The notes under the pieces were generated by a model. That model was given only the letters and a program-made list of their open reading frames with translations, was not told the origin of the DNA and did no database searches. From Rahnella laticis (GTDB taxonomy: Bacteria > Pseudomonadota > Gammaproteobacteria > Enterobacterales > Enterobacteriaceae), in assembly GCF_015644585.1 (NCBI RefSeq), contig NZ_JADOBI010000003.1:496001-560000 (forward strand): a stretch of DNA of 64,000 nucleotides, read 5' to 3'. Each line of letters opens with the position of its first letter. Position 1 is the first letter of the stretch. The translations under genes were made by a program, and so were the position numbers. This document shows, piece after piece, positions 40,908 to 49,748 of the stretch.

Positions 40908-41897
40908 ATGATTCGCTTTGCGGTAATTGGCACCAACTGGATCACCCAGCGTTTTATCGATGCCGCGCACGAGAGCGGTAAAATGAAGCTGACCGCGATT
41001 TACTCCCGCACGCTGGAAGGCGCGAAAAAGCTCGGCGAGGATTATCCGGTCGATCATTATTTTGATTCCCTTGAGGAAATGGCCGCGTCCGATCTTATTG
41101 ATGCGGTGTATATCGCCAGCCCGAATTCCCTGCACTGCCCGCAATCTCTGCTGTTTCTCAGCCATAAAAAACACGTCATTTGCGAGAAACCGCTGGCCTC
41201 CAATCTGGCAGAAGCCGAAAGCCTGATTGCCTGCGCGAAAGAAAATAACGTCGTGCTGTTCGAGGCGTTCAAAACAGCCTATCTGCCGAATTTCCTGCAC
41301 ATGAAAGGCGCGCTTAGCCGTATCGGTACGCTGCGTAAAGCCATTCTGAATTACTGTCAGTATTCATCACGTTATCCGCGCTATCTGGCCGGTGAAAACC
41401 CGAATACTTTCAACCCGGCGTTTTCTAACGGGTCGATTATGGATATTGGTTATTACTGTCTGGCGAGCGCCATTTCGCTGTTCGGCGAGCCGGAATCCGT
41501 GACCGCTACCGCCGTCCTGCTGGAAAGCGGCGTCGACGGTCAGGGCACGGTGATTTTGTCTTATGCGGATGATTTCGAAGTGGTAATTAACCACTCCAAA
41601 ATCAGCGATTCCCTGCTGCCGAGTGAAATTCAGGGCGAAGAAGGCACGTTGCAGATGGAAAAACTGTCTGAGTGCCAGACGCTTAGCCTGACGCCACGCG
41701 GCGGCCAGAAGCTGGATCTGACGCAGCCACAACACATCAATACCATGCTGTATGAAGCGGAAACTTTTGCGATTCTGGTGGATAACCAGTTTGTCGCGCA
41801 CCCGGGGCTGGAAGTATCGCGCATCACTGCCAAAGTGCTGACGGAAATCCGCCGTCAGACCGGCGTGGTGTTCCCTGCCGACCAGCAGCCTGCTTAA
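40908..41897 (+). CDS. ygjR: Gfo/Idh/MocA family NAD(P)-dependent oxidoreductase YgjR
   Basis: This is a 329-residue dehydrogenase with an N-terminal Rossmann fold (F-A-V-I-G-T-N-W-I-T) and the family's C-E-K-P-L-A motif (about 94-99) holding the catalytic lysine. The C-terminal alpha/beta domain includes D-I-G-Y-Y. The substrate is unknown, likely a sugar or polyol derivative. GGGAT lies close to the ATG. Position after ygjP is conserved in enterics. Confidence 0.9.
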   Translation: MIRFAVIGTNWITQRFIDAAHESGKMKLTAIYSRTLEGAKKLGEDYPVDHYFDSLEEMAASDLIDAVYIASPNSLHCPQSLLFLSHKKHVICEKPLASNLAEAESLIACAKENNVVLFEAFKTAYLPNFLHMKGALSRIGTLRKAILNYCQYSSRYPRYLAGENPNTFNPAFSNGSIMDIGYYCLASAISLFGEPESVTATAVLLESGVDGQGTVILSYADDFEVVINHSKISDSLLPSEIQGEEGTLQMEKLSECQTLSLTPRGGQKLDLTQPQHINTMLYEAETFAILVDNQFVAHPGLEVSRITAKVLTEIRRQTGVVFPADQQPA

Positions 41898-41953
41898 TCT
41901 CTGCCAGTACGGAAATTTTCGTTAATGGGGATTTTATTAATTGGGAGTAACAG

Positions 41954-42700
41954 ATGACTGCACCCGGCCAGAAACCGTTGTTGATTTTGCAGACCGGCCA
42001 CGCGCCTGACCCTATCCGTCGCGCGCACGATAATTTCCCGCAGATGTTCATCCGTCAGGGCGATATCGATCCGCGGCAGGTCGTGATTGTGGATTTACAG
42101 GCCGGTGAGCGCCCGCTGCCGCCGGAAAATTACTGCGGTGCCATCATCACCGGTTCGCGCAGCATGGTGACGGAACATCTGGCGTGGAGTGAAGAAGCCG
42201 CCGACTGGGTGCGTCTGGGCATGTTGCAGGAATTACCGATGTTCGGTGCCTGTTACGGCCATCAGCTGATGGCTTACGCGCTGGGCGGCGAAGTCGATTA
42301 CCACCCGCAGGGCATTGAAGTCGGCACGCACGAAGTCACGCTGACGCCCGCCGGACATCTCGATCCGCTGGTTTCACAGCTTCCGGCGCAGTTTGCGGCG
42401 AACCTGATCCATCTGCAAACCGTCATCACGCCGCCGGCGACGGCCACCGTTTTAGCTAAAACGCTGCACGATCCGCATCAGATCCTGCGCTACGGGCCGA
42501 ACGCGGTGAGCACGCAATTCCACCCGGAATTCAGTCTGGCGGTGATGAAAACGTATCTGTCATGGCTCGGATCGATTGCCGAAGACGACAGCGTCGACTT
42601 TGCCGGTCAGGCTCAGCACCTTAGCGAAACACCGCTCAGCCGCGGGCTGTTACTGGCGTTCGTCAGCGCACTCGGCAAGCGGGTGGCGCTGGCGGGATAA
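41954..42700 (+). CDS. Class I glutamine amidotransferase family protein
   Basis: This 248-residue cytosolic protein has the full catalytic set of a class I GATase: nucleophile Cys in F-G-A-C-Y-G-H-Q and the His/Glu pair in Q-F-H-P-E-F. It resembles the stand-alone GMP-synthase-like amidotransferases (YfeJ type) and lacks a synthetase partner. GGGAG lies 8 bases before the ATG. It lies between ygjR and alx, is likely the end of the ygjP-ygjR transcript, and has no known substrate. Confidence 0.82.
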   Translation: MTAPGQKPLLILQTGHAPDPIRRAHDNFPQMFIRQGDIDPRQVVIVDLQAGERPLPPENYCGAIITGSRSMVTEHLAWSEEAADWVRLGMLQELPMFGACYGHQLMAYALGGEVDYHPQGIEVGTHEVTLTPAGHLDPLVSQLPAQFAANLIHLQTVITPPATATVLAKTLHDPHQILRYGPNAVSTQFHPEFSLAVMKTYLSWLGSIAEDDSVDFAGQAQHLSETPLSRGLLLAFVSALGKRVALAG

Positions 42701-42723
42701 TGAACCATAATGTTTCTGAATGT

Positions 42724-42752
42724 TTGACAGCGGATACATTTTGTATTATTTT
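42724..42752 (+). promoter_or_regulatory. Sigma-70 promoter of alx
   Basis: TTGACA at 42724-42729, 17-base spacer, TATTTT at 42747-42752. The predicted transcript start near 42759 coincides with the first conserved bases of the riboswitch. Confidence 0.65.
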
Positions 42753-42759
42753 CCGGATC

Positions 42760-43045
42760 GCAAAGGGGAGTAACTTCTTCGTCGGATAATCGTCATTACG
42801 GTGTCTGGACCCGCGCTTAAGCGCCGTCTCAGCCACCCGGTTACCGAGGCAACCCACGAATCTAATTGATCGTTTTCTCGAAATCATTCGAGTTGCAGGT
42901 AGGCGGCAAGTGTGCGAATCCCGTGAGCTGACATTGGTCAGTGATTCGGGTGAGCAAACGCAGCCAACACCCCTGCAGCTTGAAGGATGATGAGAAAACG
43001 GGTTGTAAGTGAGACCTTGCCGGAAGGCGAGGTTGCTTATAGCTC
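42760..43045 (+). promoter_or_regulatory. yybP-ykoY-type manganese riboswitch / pH-responsive element upstream of alx
   Basis: The 5' conserved A-A-A-G-G-G-G-A-G-T-A lies at 42762-42772. The 3' conserved G-A-G-A-C-C-T-T-G-C-C (43011-43021) leads into the terminal hairpin pairing 43014-43021 with 43026-43033. These are the invariant parts of the yybP-ykoY class, which senses Mn2+ and, in E. coli alx, also responds to alkaline pH. CAACCC (42850-42855) pairs with GGGTTG (43000-43005) to close one long arm, and an ERIC element occupies the tip of that arm. A terminator-like hairpin follows before the alx start. Confidence 0.85.
42884..42990. repeat. ERIC-type palindromic repeat inside the alx riboswitch
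   Basis: About 107 bases matching the ERIC pattern: left end T-C-A-T-T-C-G-A-G-T-T-G-C-A-G-G, then G-G-C-G-G-C-A-A-G-T-G, a central imperfect palindrome, G-G-G-T-G-A-G-C, G-C-A-G-C-C-A-A-C, and right end C-T-G-C-A-G-C-T-T-G-A-A-G. It is a non-autonomous enterobacterial element. It is flanked by GTTTTCTC (42872-42879) and GAGAAAAC (42992-42999), which extend its own hairpin. Confidence 0.82.
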
Positions 43046-43052
43046 AGAGAGA

Positions 43053-43089
43053 GCGGCTAACGTCTTCCGACGCTGGCCGTTTTTTTTTG
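43053..43089 (+). terminator. Terminator-like hairpin in the alx leader
   Basis: CGGCTAACGTC, TTCC loop, GACGCTGGCCG and a run of nine or ten T residues, ending 22 bases before the alx ATG. A terminator placed between a riboswitch and its gene suggests ligand-controlled premature termination. Confidence 0.75.
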
Positions 43090-43111
43090 ATGTTTTTTCG
43101 AGGATAAACCG

Positions 43112-44086
43112 ATGATGAACTCCGTAGGCAACCCGATTCTCTGGGGCTCTTTTGCCGTGGTAGTGATTATTATGCTCGCCTTCGACCTGCTGTTGCAGGG
43201 CCGCAAAGGCGCGCAAACCATGACCATGAAAAGCGCCGCAATGTGGTCGCTGGTGTGGATTGGCCTGTCGCTGTTGTTTAACTTCGGCTTCTGGTGGTAT
43301 CTCAACGGCGAGTTTGGCCGCGAAGTGGCGGACGCCAAAGCGACCATGTTCCTGACCGGCTATCTGCTGGAAAAAGCGCTGGCGGTCGATAACGTCTTCG
43401 TCTGGCTGATTCTGTTCAGCTACTTCTCAATACCGGCCAATCTGCAACGCCGCGTGCTGGTTTACGGCGTGCTCGGCGCAATCGTCCTGCGTACCGGTAT
43501 GATTTTCGCGGGCAGCTGGCTGGTCGGGCAATTTAGCTGGATCCTGTACGTGTTCGGCGCGTTCCTGCTGTTCACCGGTATCAAGATGGCGCTGGCGAAA
43601 GATGATGACGGCGAAGTGGGCGAGAAACCGATGATCCGCTGGCTGCGCAGTAAGATGCGTATGACCGACGATTTGCAGGGCGAGAAATTCTTCGTACGCC
43701 GCAACGGTATCTTGTTCGCCACTCCGCTGCTGCTGGTGCTGATTATGGTTGAACTCAGCGACGTGATTTTCGCGGTAGACAGTATTCCGGCCATCTTCGC
43801 CGTGACCACTGACCCGTTCATCGTGCTGACGTCTAACCTGTTCGCGATCCTCGGCCTGCGTGCAATGTACTTCCTGCTGGCGGGCGTGGCGGAACGTTTC
43901 TCCATGCTGAAATACGGTCTGGCGGTGATCCTGATCTTCATTGGTATCAAGATGCTGCTGCTCGACGTGTTCCACATTCCGGTAGGGATTTCGCTCGGTG
44001 TGATCGCGTCGATTCTGATTATCACTCTGCTCATCAACACCTGGGTGAACCGTCGTAACGACCGTAAAAACAAAGCGCAGTCGTAA
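43112..44086 (+). CDS. alx: Alx, TerC-family inner-membrane Mn2+ transporter
   Basis: This 324-residue protein has about nine transmembrane helices, and its length is very close to E. coli Alx (321). TerC-family features include [13 protein letters not shown] and [15 protein letters not shown], whose acidic residues within membrane segments fit metal transport. It is associated with manganese homeostasis and alkaline pH. GAGGA lies 7 bases before the ATG at 43112; a second ATG follows directly. It is controlled by the upstream riboswitch. Confidence 0.94.
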   Translation: MMNSVGNPILWGSFAVVVIIMLAFDLLLQGRKGAQTMTMKSAAMWSLVWIGLSLLFNFGFWWYLNGEFGREVADAKATMFLTGYLLEKALAVDNVFVWLILFSYFSIPANLQRRVLVYGVLGAIVLRTGMIFAGSWLVGQFSWILYVFGAFLLFTGIKMALAKDDDGEVGEKPMIRWLRSKMRMTDDLQGEKFFVRRNGILFATPLLLVLIMVELSDVIFAVDSIPAIFAVTTDPFIVLTSNLFAILGLRAMYFLLAGVAERFSMLKYGLAVILIFIGIKMLLLDVFHIPVGISLGVIASILIITLLINTWVNRRNDRKNKAQS

Positions 44087-44105
44087 GATTCAGGCGGAAT
44101 AAAAC

Positions 44106-44138
44106 AAAAGCGCGGCCGCTTCACCGGTCGCGCTTTTT
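44106..44138. terminator. Bidirectional terminator between alx and the hexosaminidase gene
   Basis: AAAAGCGCG, loop, CGCGCTTTTTT. An A-run on one side and a T-run on the other allow it to serve both convergent genes. Confidence 0.85.
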
Positions 44139-44145
44139 TATAGGA

Positions 44146-46548
44146 TTACTTCTGAACCGGCACCCCGGCCAGTAATTTCTCCAGCGGACAGACTACCGCC
44201 AGCACCAGTTCATCCTGCACTTTGGCGGCATCGTCCAGCGCGGCCTGCGCCTGCTGACGTTCCTGCGCACTCAGCGTTTCCCCTTTTTGCAGTTTATCCA
44301 GCCAGACCAGCCCTTGCGAAGACAGCGCACCCAGCTGTTCCGCCACCGGCTGCAACGGTCTGAGCACTGAGTTCTGCGCCAGCACCGGTTTTACCTGTTC
44401 CGCGCTGCGCTGCCAGTTCTCTAACTGCCCGCGTGCCACGTGCGCTGCCTGTGGATTTTTCGGATCCGCCACCAGCGTTTCGATCTGCCCGGCGAACTCA
44501 CGTACTGCATTGCTTTCTGCCGGTAATGCATCCGCCAGCCGGTTCAGCGGTTCGGCCTGCGTGTAATGTCCGGCCTGGAATTTGATGTGCTGGCGGGTGT
44601 AATACTGCGCCGGTTCGAGCGCGGTTGAGAAACTCAGCAACGGTGCAATGTCCGTGCTGTTGGAAAGCCGTGTCATCAGCCGCGCCGTTTCGGCGTGTTG
44701 TTGCAGCCCGACCGACACCACCGACCAGGCGTCGATTTTCGCCAGCCGCTGATACATGTTGCCGGTATCTTTGACGTCCTGCGCCGACCACAGGCGCTCT
44801 GCGACCACAAATCCGCGCGGCCAGAGTTTCAGGTCAAGGATTTGCGACGTGATGTTTTCCTGCCACAGCGCCGCTTCGCCACCGAGAATATTTTTCATAT
44901 TTTCAGCGTCCGGCACCACCGGCGGCAGGCCGTCCGGCACGGTGCTGAGCGGGCCGCCGGTCACCGGATAACGCGCGTTACCGATAATGAAATAACCGCC
45001 GAATTTACCGTCTTTCAGGGTCAGCACCGGGCGCGTGTCACCCATCCAGGTATCGACGGCAAAACTGACTTTGCCGTCGTCCTGCCAGACAATATCGCGC
45101 ACCGCACGGCGGGTTTTTCCGGTGAAATCAATGAATCCGCGCCAGCCGTTTTTGCCTTCAATCAGCGTAAAGCTGCCGTCCACCGGTTTGCCTTTCAGGC
45201 GCGGCATGTTGAATTTCCAGCTTTGCGCTTTTTCACCGTCAGCAACGTTCTGATCACCGCCTAGCGGCTGCGGCAGAATTTCATTGCGATAGTGATACGC
45301 GGCGCTGTGCGGCTGATCAAGATAGAAGCCGGTCGACAGAATGCCCTGATAGCCTTTCTGCGCGCTGGCTCCGAGAGAATCCGGGCCCTGCCATGACTGG
45401 ATCACAATATCGTGCGGCAGATCCGGGTGGAAGATTTCGTCCCAGCCGACCATTTTGCGCTGATGCTGGTGCAGGATCGTCTGGAGCCGGGTGTTGAAAT
45501 ACGCCTGCAACGCGTGCGTATCAGCGATGCCTTTTTCTTTCATAAATGCCTGGATCGGTTTGGACGTTTTCCACTGCGTGGCGTCCACTTCGTCACCGCC
45601 GATGTGCAGATACGGATCGGGGAAGATCTGCGTCAGTTCGCCGACGATGGCATCCGCAAAGGCATAGACTTTTTCATTGGACGGATCGAGTGTCGGTTCA
45701 TGCACGCCCCAGGATCGTTCCATTTTGTACGGCCCCGGCGCGCTGAGCAGTTCCGGATACGCCACCGCAATCGCCGACGCGTGACCCGGCATGTCGATTT
45801 CCGGCACCACGCGGATCCCAAGCTGCGTGGCGTAAGCCACCACGTCTTTCATCTGCGCGACGGTATAAAACTGCCCGTCGCTGGCCAGTTCCTGCAATTT
45901 TGGATACTTCTGCGATTCGAAGCGCCAGCCCTGATCGTCACTCAGATGCCAGTGCAGGACGTTAAATTTTGCCGCCGCCATGCCGTCGAGCTGGCGTTTG
46001 ATATCCGCGACCGGCAGGAAATGACGGGCGGAATCGAGCAGAACACCACGCCAGGCAAAGCGCGGCTGATCGCGAACGGTGACCAGCGGAATAAACGTAT
46101 TTTCACCGTCGTTCTGCACCAGCTGTAGCAGCGTTTCCATGCCGCGCATCGCGCCGAAACGGGTATTGGCGGTGAGCGTCGCACCCTGCGGCGTCACGGT
46201 TAACTGGTAACTTTCGTCGCTGTCCGGCATGGGCTGCGCGGCAACTTTCTGTTTGATCTCAATGTTGATTGCGGGATGTTCGCCCGCGCTGCCGGTATTT
46301 TGCGGCAACAGATACCAGCCGGTTTGTTGCGCCAGACGCTCGCGCCAGTGGTTCACTTCCGGCATCAGTGCGTCGCCTTTAACCTGAATTTGCAGCGCAT
46401 CGTTAAGCACAAATTTGCCCGCAGGCGAGGTTATTTCTACCTGCTGCGGCCACGGCATCAGCGGCAGATCCCCTGCCGGAACGGCGAAAGCGGAGGCGGT
46501 CAGGAATAATGAAGTCGCAAGAAGGGTACGGCGAAAAGGCAATAACAT
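44146..46548 (-). CDS. Secreted beta-N-acetylhexosaminidase, GH20
   Basis: The 800-residue precursor has a signal peptide (about 1-22, L-L-A-T-S-L-F-L-T-A-S-A-F-A) and no lipobox, so it is probably periplasmic. The N-terminal GH20b domain is followed by the catalytic barrel. The Asp-Glu pair is in H-I-G-G-D-E-V-D (about 315-322), and V-L-H-W-H-L-S-D-D-Q-G-W-R and P-E-I-D-M-P-G-H are also present. It would release N-acetylglucosamine from chitooligosaccharides or glycans. It stands alone, with no chb genes adjacent. The symbol is left blank because exo-acting paralogs share this architecture. Confidence 0.92.
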   Translation of the reverse strand: MLLPFRRTLLATSLFLTASAFAVPAGDLPLMPWPQQVEITSPAGKFVLNDALQIQVKGDALMPEVNHWRERLAQQTGWYLLPQNTGSAGEHPAINIEIKQKVAAQPMPDSDESYQLTVTPQGATLTANTRFGAMRGMETLLQLVQNDGENTFIPLVTVRDQPRFAWRGVLLDSARHFLPVADIKRQLDGMAAAKFNVLHWHLSDDQGWRFESQKYPKLQELASDGQFYTVAQMKDVVAYATQLGIRVVPEIDMPGHASAIAVAYPELLSAPGPYKMERSWGVHEPTLDPSNEKVYAFADAIVGELTQIFPDPYLHIGGDEVDATQWKTSKPIQAFMKEKGIADTHALQAYFNTRLQTILHQHQRKMVGWDEIFHPDLPHDIVIQSWQGPDSLGASAQKGYQGILSTGFYLDQPHSAAYHYRNEILPQPLGGDQNVADGEKAQSWKFNMPRLKGKPVDGSFTLIEGKNGWRGFIDFTGKTRRAVRDIVWQDDGKVSFAVDTWMGDTRPVLTLKDGKFGGYFIIGNARYPVTGGPLSTVPDGLPPVVPDAENMKNILGGEAALWQENITSQILDLKLWPRGFVVAERLWSAQDVKDTGNMYQRLAKIDAWSVVSVGLQQHAETARLMTRLSNSTDIAPLLSFSTALEPAQYYTRQHIKFQAGHYTQAEPLNRLADALPAESNAVREFAGQIETLVADPKNPQAAHVARGQLENWQRSAEQVKPVLAQNSVLRPLQPVAEQLGALSSQGLVWLDKLQKGETLSAQERQQAQAALDDAAKVQDELVLAVVCPLEKLLAGVPVQK

Positions 46549-46624
46549 CGGTGAAATTCCTCAAAGATAAAAGCTGGCCCTCATAGCCCGCTGAAACGTA
46601 AAGGAATAACTATAGACGACGGAT

Positions 46625-46662
46625 AAAAAAAAGACGGTGACTGCGTTAACAATCACCGTCTT
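46625..46662 (-). terminator. Intrinsic terminator after mgtA
   Basis: Minus strand: AAGACGGTGA, 12-base loop, TCACCGTCTT followed by T residues. It begins about 20 bases beyond the mgtA stop. Confidence 0.88.
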
Positions 46663-46680
46663 CCGGTTACCGCTCAGGTT

Positions 46681-49383
46681 TTACTGCCAGCCGTAACGGC
46701 GTACAAACCAGCCTTTGACGCACTGCGTCAGCACCATGTAACCGGCCAGGATCGCGATGAGCCATGGGAAGTAGCTCAGCGGCAGCGCCTGCAATTGCAG
46801 GAATCCGGCAACCGGCGAGTAGATCAGCGCGATACCGGTAATCACCACCATCAGCGTCATGATGCACAGCGGCCAGGACGCGCGGCTCTGGATGAACGGC
46901 ACCTTGCGCGTGCGGATCATGTGGACGATCAGCGTCTGCGACAGCAGCCCTTCAATGAACCAGCCGGACTGGAACAGCGTCTGCGCTTCAACGGTATTGG
47001 CTTTAAAGACCCACCACATCAGGCTGAACGTCAGAATGTCGAATACGGAGCTGATCGGCCCGAAGAACACCATAAAGCGGCCGATATCCCCGGCGTTCCA
47101 GCGCTGCGGTTTCGCCAGCTGTTCTTCATCGACGTTATCAAACGGGATCGCCACCTGAGACACATCGTAAATCAGGTTCTGAATTAACAGGTGCAACGGC
47201 AACATCGGCAGGAACGGCAGGAAGGCGCTGGCAACCAGCACGCTGAAGACATTACCGAAGTTAGAACTGGCGGTCATTTTGATGTATTTCAGCATGTTGG
47301 CGAACGTTCTGCGCCCTTCCGTCACGCCCTGCTCCAGCACCATCAGGCTTTTTTCCAGCAGGATAATATCGGCGGCCTCTTTGGCGATATCCACCGCAGA
47401 ATCCACGGAAATACCGATATCTGCCGCACGCAGCGCCGGTGCGTCGTTGATGCCGTCGCCCATAAATCCGACCACATGCCCTTCGCCGCGCAGCACGCGC
47501 ACGATGCGTTCTTTGTGCATCGGCGTGAGTTTGGCAAATACCGTGGTTTCGCGGGCAACGTGTAACAGCTGTACATCGTCGAGTTCGTCTATATCGCTGC
47601 CAATCAGTACGTTATCTGCCTTTAAGCCGACGTCTTTGCAGACTTTACGCGCCACCAGCGGGTTGTCGCCGGTGAGAATTTTGACGGTCACGCCTTTGCG
47701 TTGCAGGGCTTCCAGCGCCGGTGCGGTGCTCTCTTTTGGCGGATCGAGGAACGCGATATACCCGGCCAGAATCAGGCTGGATTCGTCCGTTACGCCGTAG
47801 CCTTGCGTGCGGGAAGGCATGACTTTGTGCGCCACCGCGACTACACGCAGCCCCTGCTGATTGAGGTCGTCGGTGATGCGGCGAATGCGCCCGAGCAGCA
47901 CATCGGTCAGCGGAACAATCTCACCGTTGAGCTGCACCAGCGTACAAATCGACAGCATTTCTTCCAGCGCACCTTTGCAAATCAGACGGTGATTCTGGTC
48001 GTTTTCTGCCACCACCACGGACATCCGGCGGCGGTCGAAATCAAACGGGATTTCATCAACTTTCAGGGAATTATGCGCCTGACTGGCATCACCGGCTTCC
48101 AGCACCGCCACGTCGAGCAGGTTTTTCAGGCCGGTCTGGTAATGGCTGTTCAGCCACGCCAGGTGCAGCACGTCATCGCTGGTCACGCCAAGCACGTCGG
48201 TGTGGCGTTCGAGGACGATTTTATCCTGCGTCAGCGTGCCGGTTTTGTCGGTACAGAGAATGTCCATCGCGCCGAAGTTCTGGATCGCGTCCAGACGTTT
48301 GACGATGACTTTCTGACGCGACAGTTTCACCGCCCCTTTCGCCAGCGTGGACGTCACAATCATCGGCAGCATTTCAGGCGTCAGCCCGACCGCGACGGAC
48401 AGCGCAAACAGCGCCGCTTCCCACCAGTCGCCTTTGGTGTAGCCGTTGATCACCAGAACGACGGGCGTCATCACCATCATAAAGCGGATCAGCAGCCAGC
48501 TGACTTTGCTGATCCCCGCCTGGAATGCGTTCGGCTGGGTATCTTCCTGCACCACGCGCTCGGCAAGCTGGCCAAACCAGGTTTTGTTGCCGGTCGCAAT
48601 CACCATCGCGATTGCCGTGCCGCTCACCACATTGGTGCCCATGAAGCACAGGGTATTCAGTTCAAGCGGATCGTTAGCAATGGGTTTCTTTTCGCAGGCG
48701 TGTTTTTCCACCGGCAGGGATTCACCGGTCAGCGCCGCCTGGCTGATAAACAGATCCTTGGCTGAGAGAATACGCAAATCCGCCGGGATCATATCGCCCG
48801 CCGACAGCTTAATCAGATCGCCCGGCACCAGCTGGCTGATGGCGATTTCGACCGTTTCACTGCGGCCGGTTTGCGCGTCGCTGCGCAGCACGGTCGCGGT
48901 GTTGCTGACCATCGCTTTCAGCGCATCGGCCGCTTTGTTGGAACGCGCTTCCTGGATGAAGTGCATGAATGTCGAGATAAACACCATCGCGCCGATGACC
49001 AGCGCGGCGGTCAGATCGTCGGTGGCGTAAGACACCATGCCGAGGACGGTCAGCAGCAAATTGAACGGGTTGCGGTAGCAGTGCCACAGGTGCAGCCACC
49101 ACGGCGCAGGCTGCTGATCGCCGGTCTGATTCAGGCCGGAGACTTCGCGGATCGCTTCGGCTTCCTGCTCCGTCAGCCCTTCAGGATGGCTGTCAAATTG
49201 CAGGTAAAGCTGGTCTTCTGTCGCACGAGCACAGGCCTGACAATGCGCTGCCATCGCCGCAGGCACCGCCTGTGCGGCGCGGCCTGGAACGGTTTCGAGC
49301 ATCGGGTCGCGACGAACTAAACGACGCGGAAGGTTGCGGCTGAGCGCATCGAGCAGCCGGGAAGTTATATTTTTGAACATCAT
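46681..49383 (-). CDS. mgtA: Mg2+-importing P-type (P3B) ATPase
   Basis: The product is about 900 residues and follows E. coli MgtA throughout. It has the phosphorylation site C-T-D-K-T-G-T-L-T, the actuator L-T-G-E-S-L-P-V-E-K and the hinge G-D-G-I-N-D-A-P-A-L, with ten expected membrane helices. It imports Mg2+ into the cytoplasm under magnesium limitation. The start is one of two tandem ATGs (49383 or 49380), with AAAGG 5 or 8 bases upstream; a GTG at 49404 is less likely. A 280-base leader with an MgtL-like peptide and a PhoP box lies upstream. Confidence 0.96.
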   Translation of the reverse strand: MMFKNITSRLLDALSRNLPRRLVRRDPMLETVPGRAAQAVPAAMAAHCQACARATEDQLYLQFDSHPEGLTEQEAEAIREVSGLNQTGDQQPAPWWLHLWHCYRNPFNLLLTVLGMVSYATDDLTAALVIGAMVFISTFMHFIQEARSNKAADALKAMVSNTATVLRSDAQTGRSETVEIAISQLVPGDLIKLSAGDMIPADLRILSAKDLFISQAALTGESLPVEKHACEKKPIANDPLELNTLCFMGTNVVSGTAIAMVIATGNKTWFGQLAERVVQEDTQPNAFQAGISKVSWLLIRFMMVMTPVVLVINGYTKGDWWEAALFALSVAVGLTPEMLPMIVTSTLAKGAVKLSRQKVIVKRLDAIQNFGAMDILCTDKTGTLTQDKIVLERHTDVLGVTSDDVLHLAWLNSHYQTGLKNLLDVAVLEAGDASQAHNSLKVDEIPFDFDRRRMSVVVAENDQNHRLICKGALEEMLSICTLVQLNGEIVPLTDVLLGRIRRITDDLNQQGLRVVAVAHKVMPSRTQGYGVTDESSLILAGYIAFLDPPKESTAPALEALQRKGVTVKILTGDNPLVARKVCKDVGLKADNVLIGSDIDELDDVQLLHVARETTVFAKLTPMHKERIVRVLRGEGHVVGFMGDGINDAPALRAADIGISVDSAVDIAKEAADIILLEKSLMVLEQGVTEGRRTFANMLKYIKMTASSNFGNVFSVLVASAFLPFLPMLPLHLLIQNLIYDVSQVAIPFDNVDEEQLAKPQRWNAGDIGRFMVFFGPISSVFDILTFSLMWWVFKANTVEAQTLFQSGWFIEGLLSQTLIVHMIRTRKVPFIQSRASWPLCIMTLMVVITGIALIYSPVAGFLQLQALPLSYFPWLIAILAGYMVLTQCVKGWFVRRYGWQ

Positions 49384-49516
49384 TCGCACCTTTGTTGCGC
49401 CCACGGCTAAGCCGCCATAAGCATGGCAAAAGGATTTCTAAAAACAGGGCGAACGAAAAAACGTGCACCACTGCTCACCAGATAACGTCACGGCAAGCAG
49501 CAGCAAAAGGCGGGTG

Positions 49517-49582
49517 CTTACCGGATCACAACGGACTTACAGAGTTGGGGTCGGGTTCCATCAGGTTTTCACCTCCGGTAAG
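49517..49582 (-). promoter_or_regulatory. Stem enclosing the mgtL ORF
   Basis: TCCGGTAAG (plus-strand 49574-49582) and CTTACCGGA (49517-49525) form a perfect 9-bp stem. One arm overlaps the mgtL ribosome-binding site; the other begins at the base directly after the mgtL stop codon. The whole peptide frame is therefore the loop. A ribosome that finishes translating would cover the distal arm, while one that aborts early would let the stem form, so the geometry fits an attenuator switch. Confidence 0.6.
49526..49561 (-). CDS. mgtL: MgtL leader peptide of mgtA
   Basis: An 11-codon ORF, M-E-P-D-P-N-S-V-S-P-L, lies in the mgtA leader about 145 bases before mgtA. The first five residues are identical to enteric MgtL, and the acidic/proline M-E-P-D-P start is the part linked to ribosome destabilisation at low Mg2+. 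Proline codons at 3, 5 and 10 also allow sensing of proline supply. The rest differs from the basic tail of E. coli MgtL and is shorter. GGAGG lies 10 bases upstream. It is too short for normal gene finders. Confidence 0.88.
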   Translation of the reverse strand: MEPDPNSVSPL

Positions 49583-49668
49583 GAACAGTTTGGAAATTCA
49601 TAGCCGTCGGGCAGGAAAATCCGTTAGGGTAATCAGGAATAAGTGGATATACCTTCGATAATTCGCGC

Positions 49669-49703
49669 AGTATACGCCGGTGAACTGCAACCAAAATTAA
49701 ACC
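49669..49703 (-). promoter_or_regulatory. PhoP-dependent promoter of mgtL-mgtA
   Basis: Read on the minus strand: a PhoP box GGTTTA-ATTTT-GGTTGC (49687-49703), then exactly 12 bases, then the -10 TATACT (49669-49674). This spacing is the arrangement of PhoP-activated mgtA promoters, with no good -35. The transcript would start near 49662. Confidence 0.8.
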
Positions 49704-49748
49704 TGATCAAGTTATTAATCATTCATCAAACAACCATACAAAATAACT

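Noticed and set aside
42701-43111. Whole gap considered as a possible small gene or tRNA
   Set aside because: Riboswitch and ERIC features account for nearly all of it; no tRNA-like acceptor/T-arm and no credible ORF.
47701-48765. 354-codon open frame on the plus strand
   Set aside because: Antisense shadow of mgtA with a composition typical of reverse frames.
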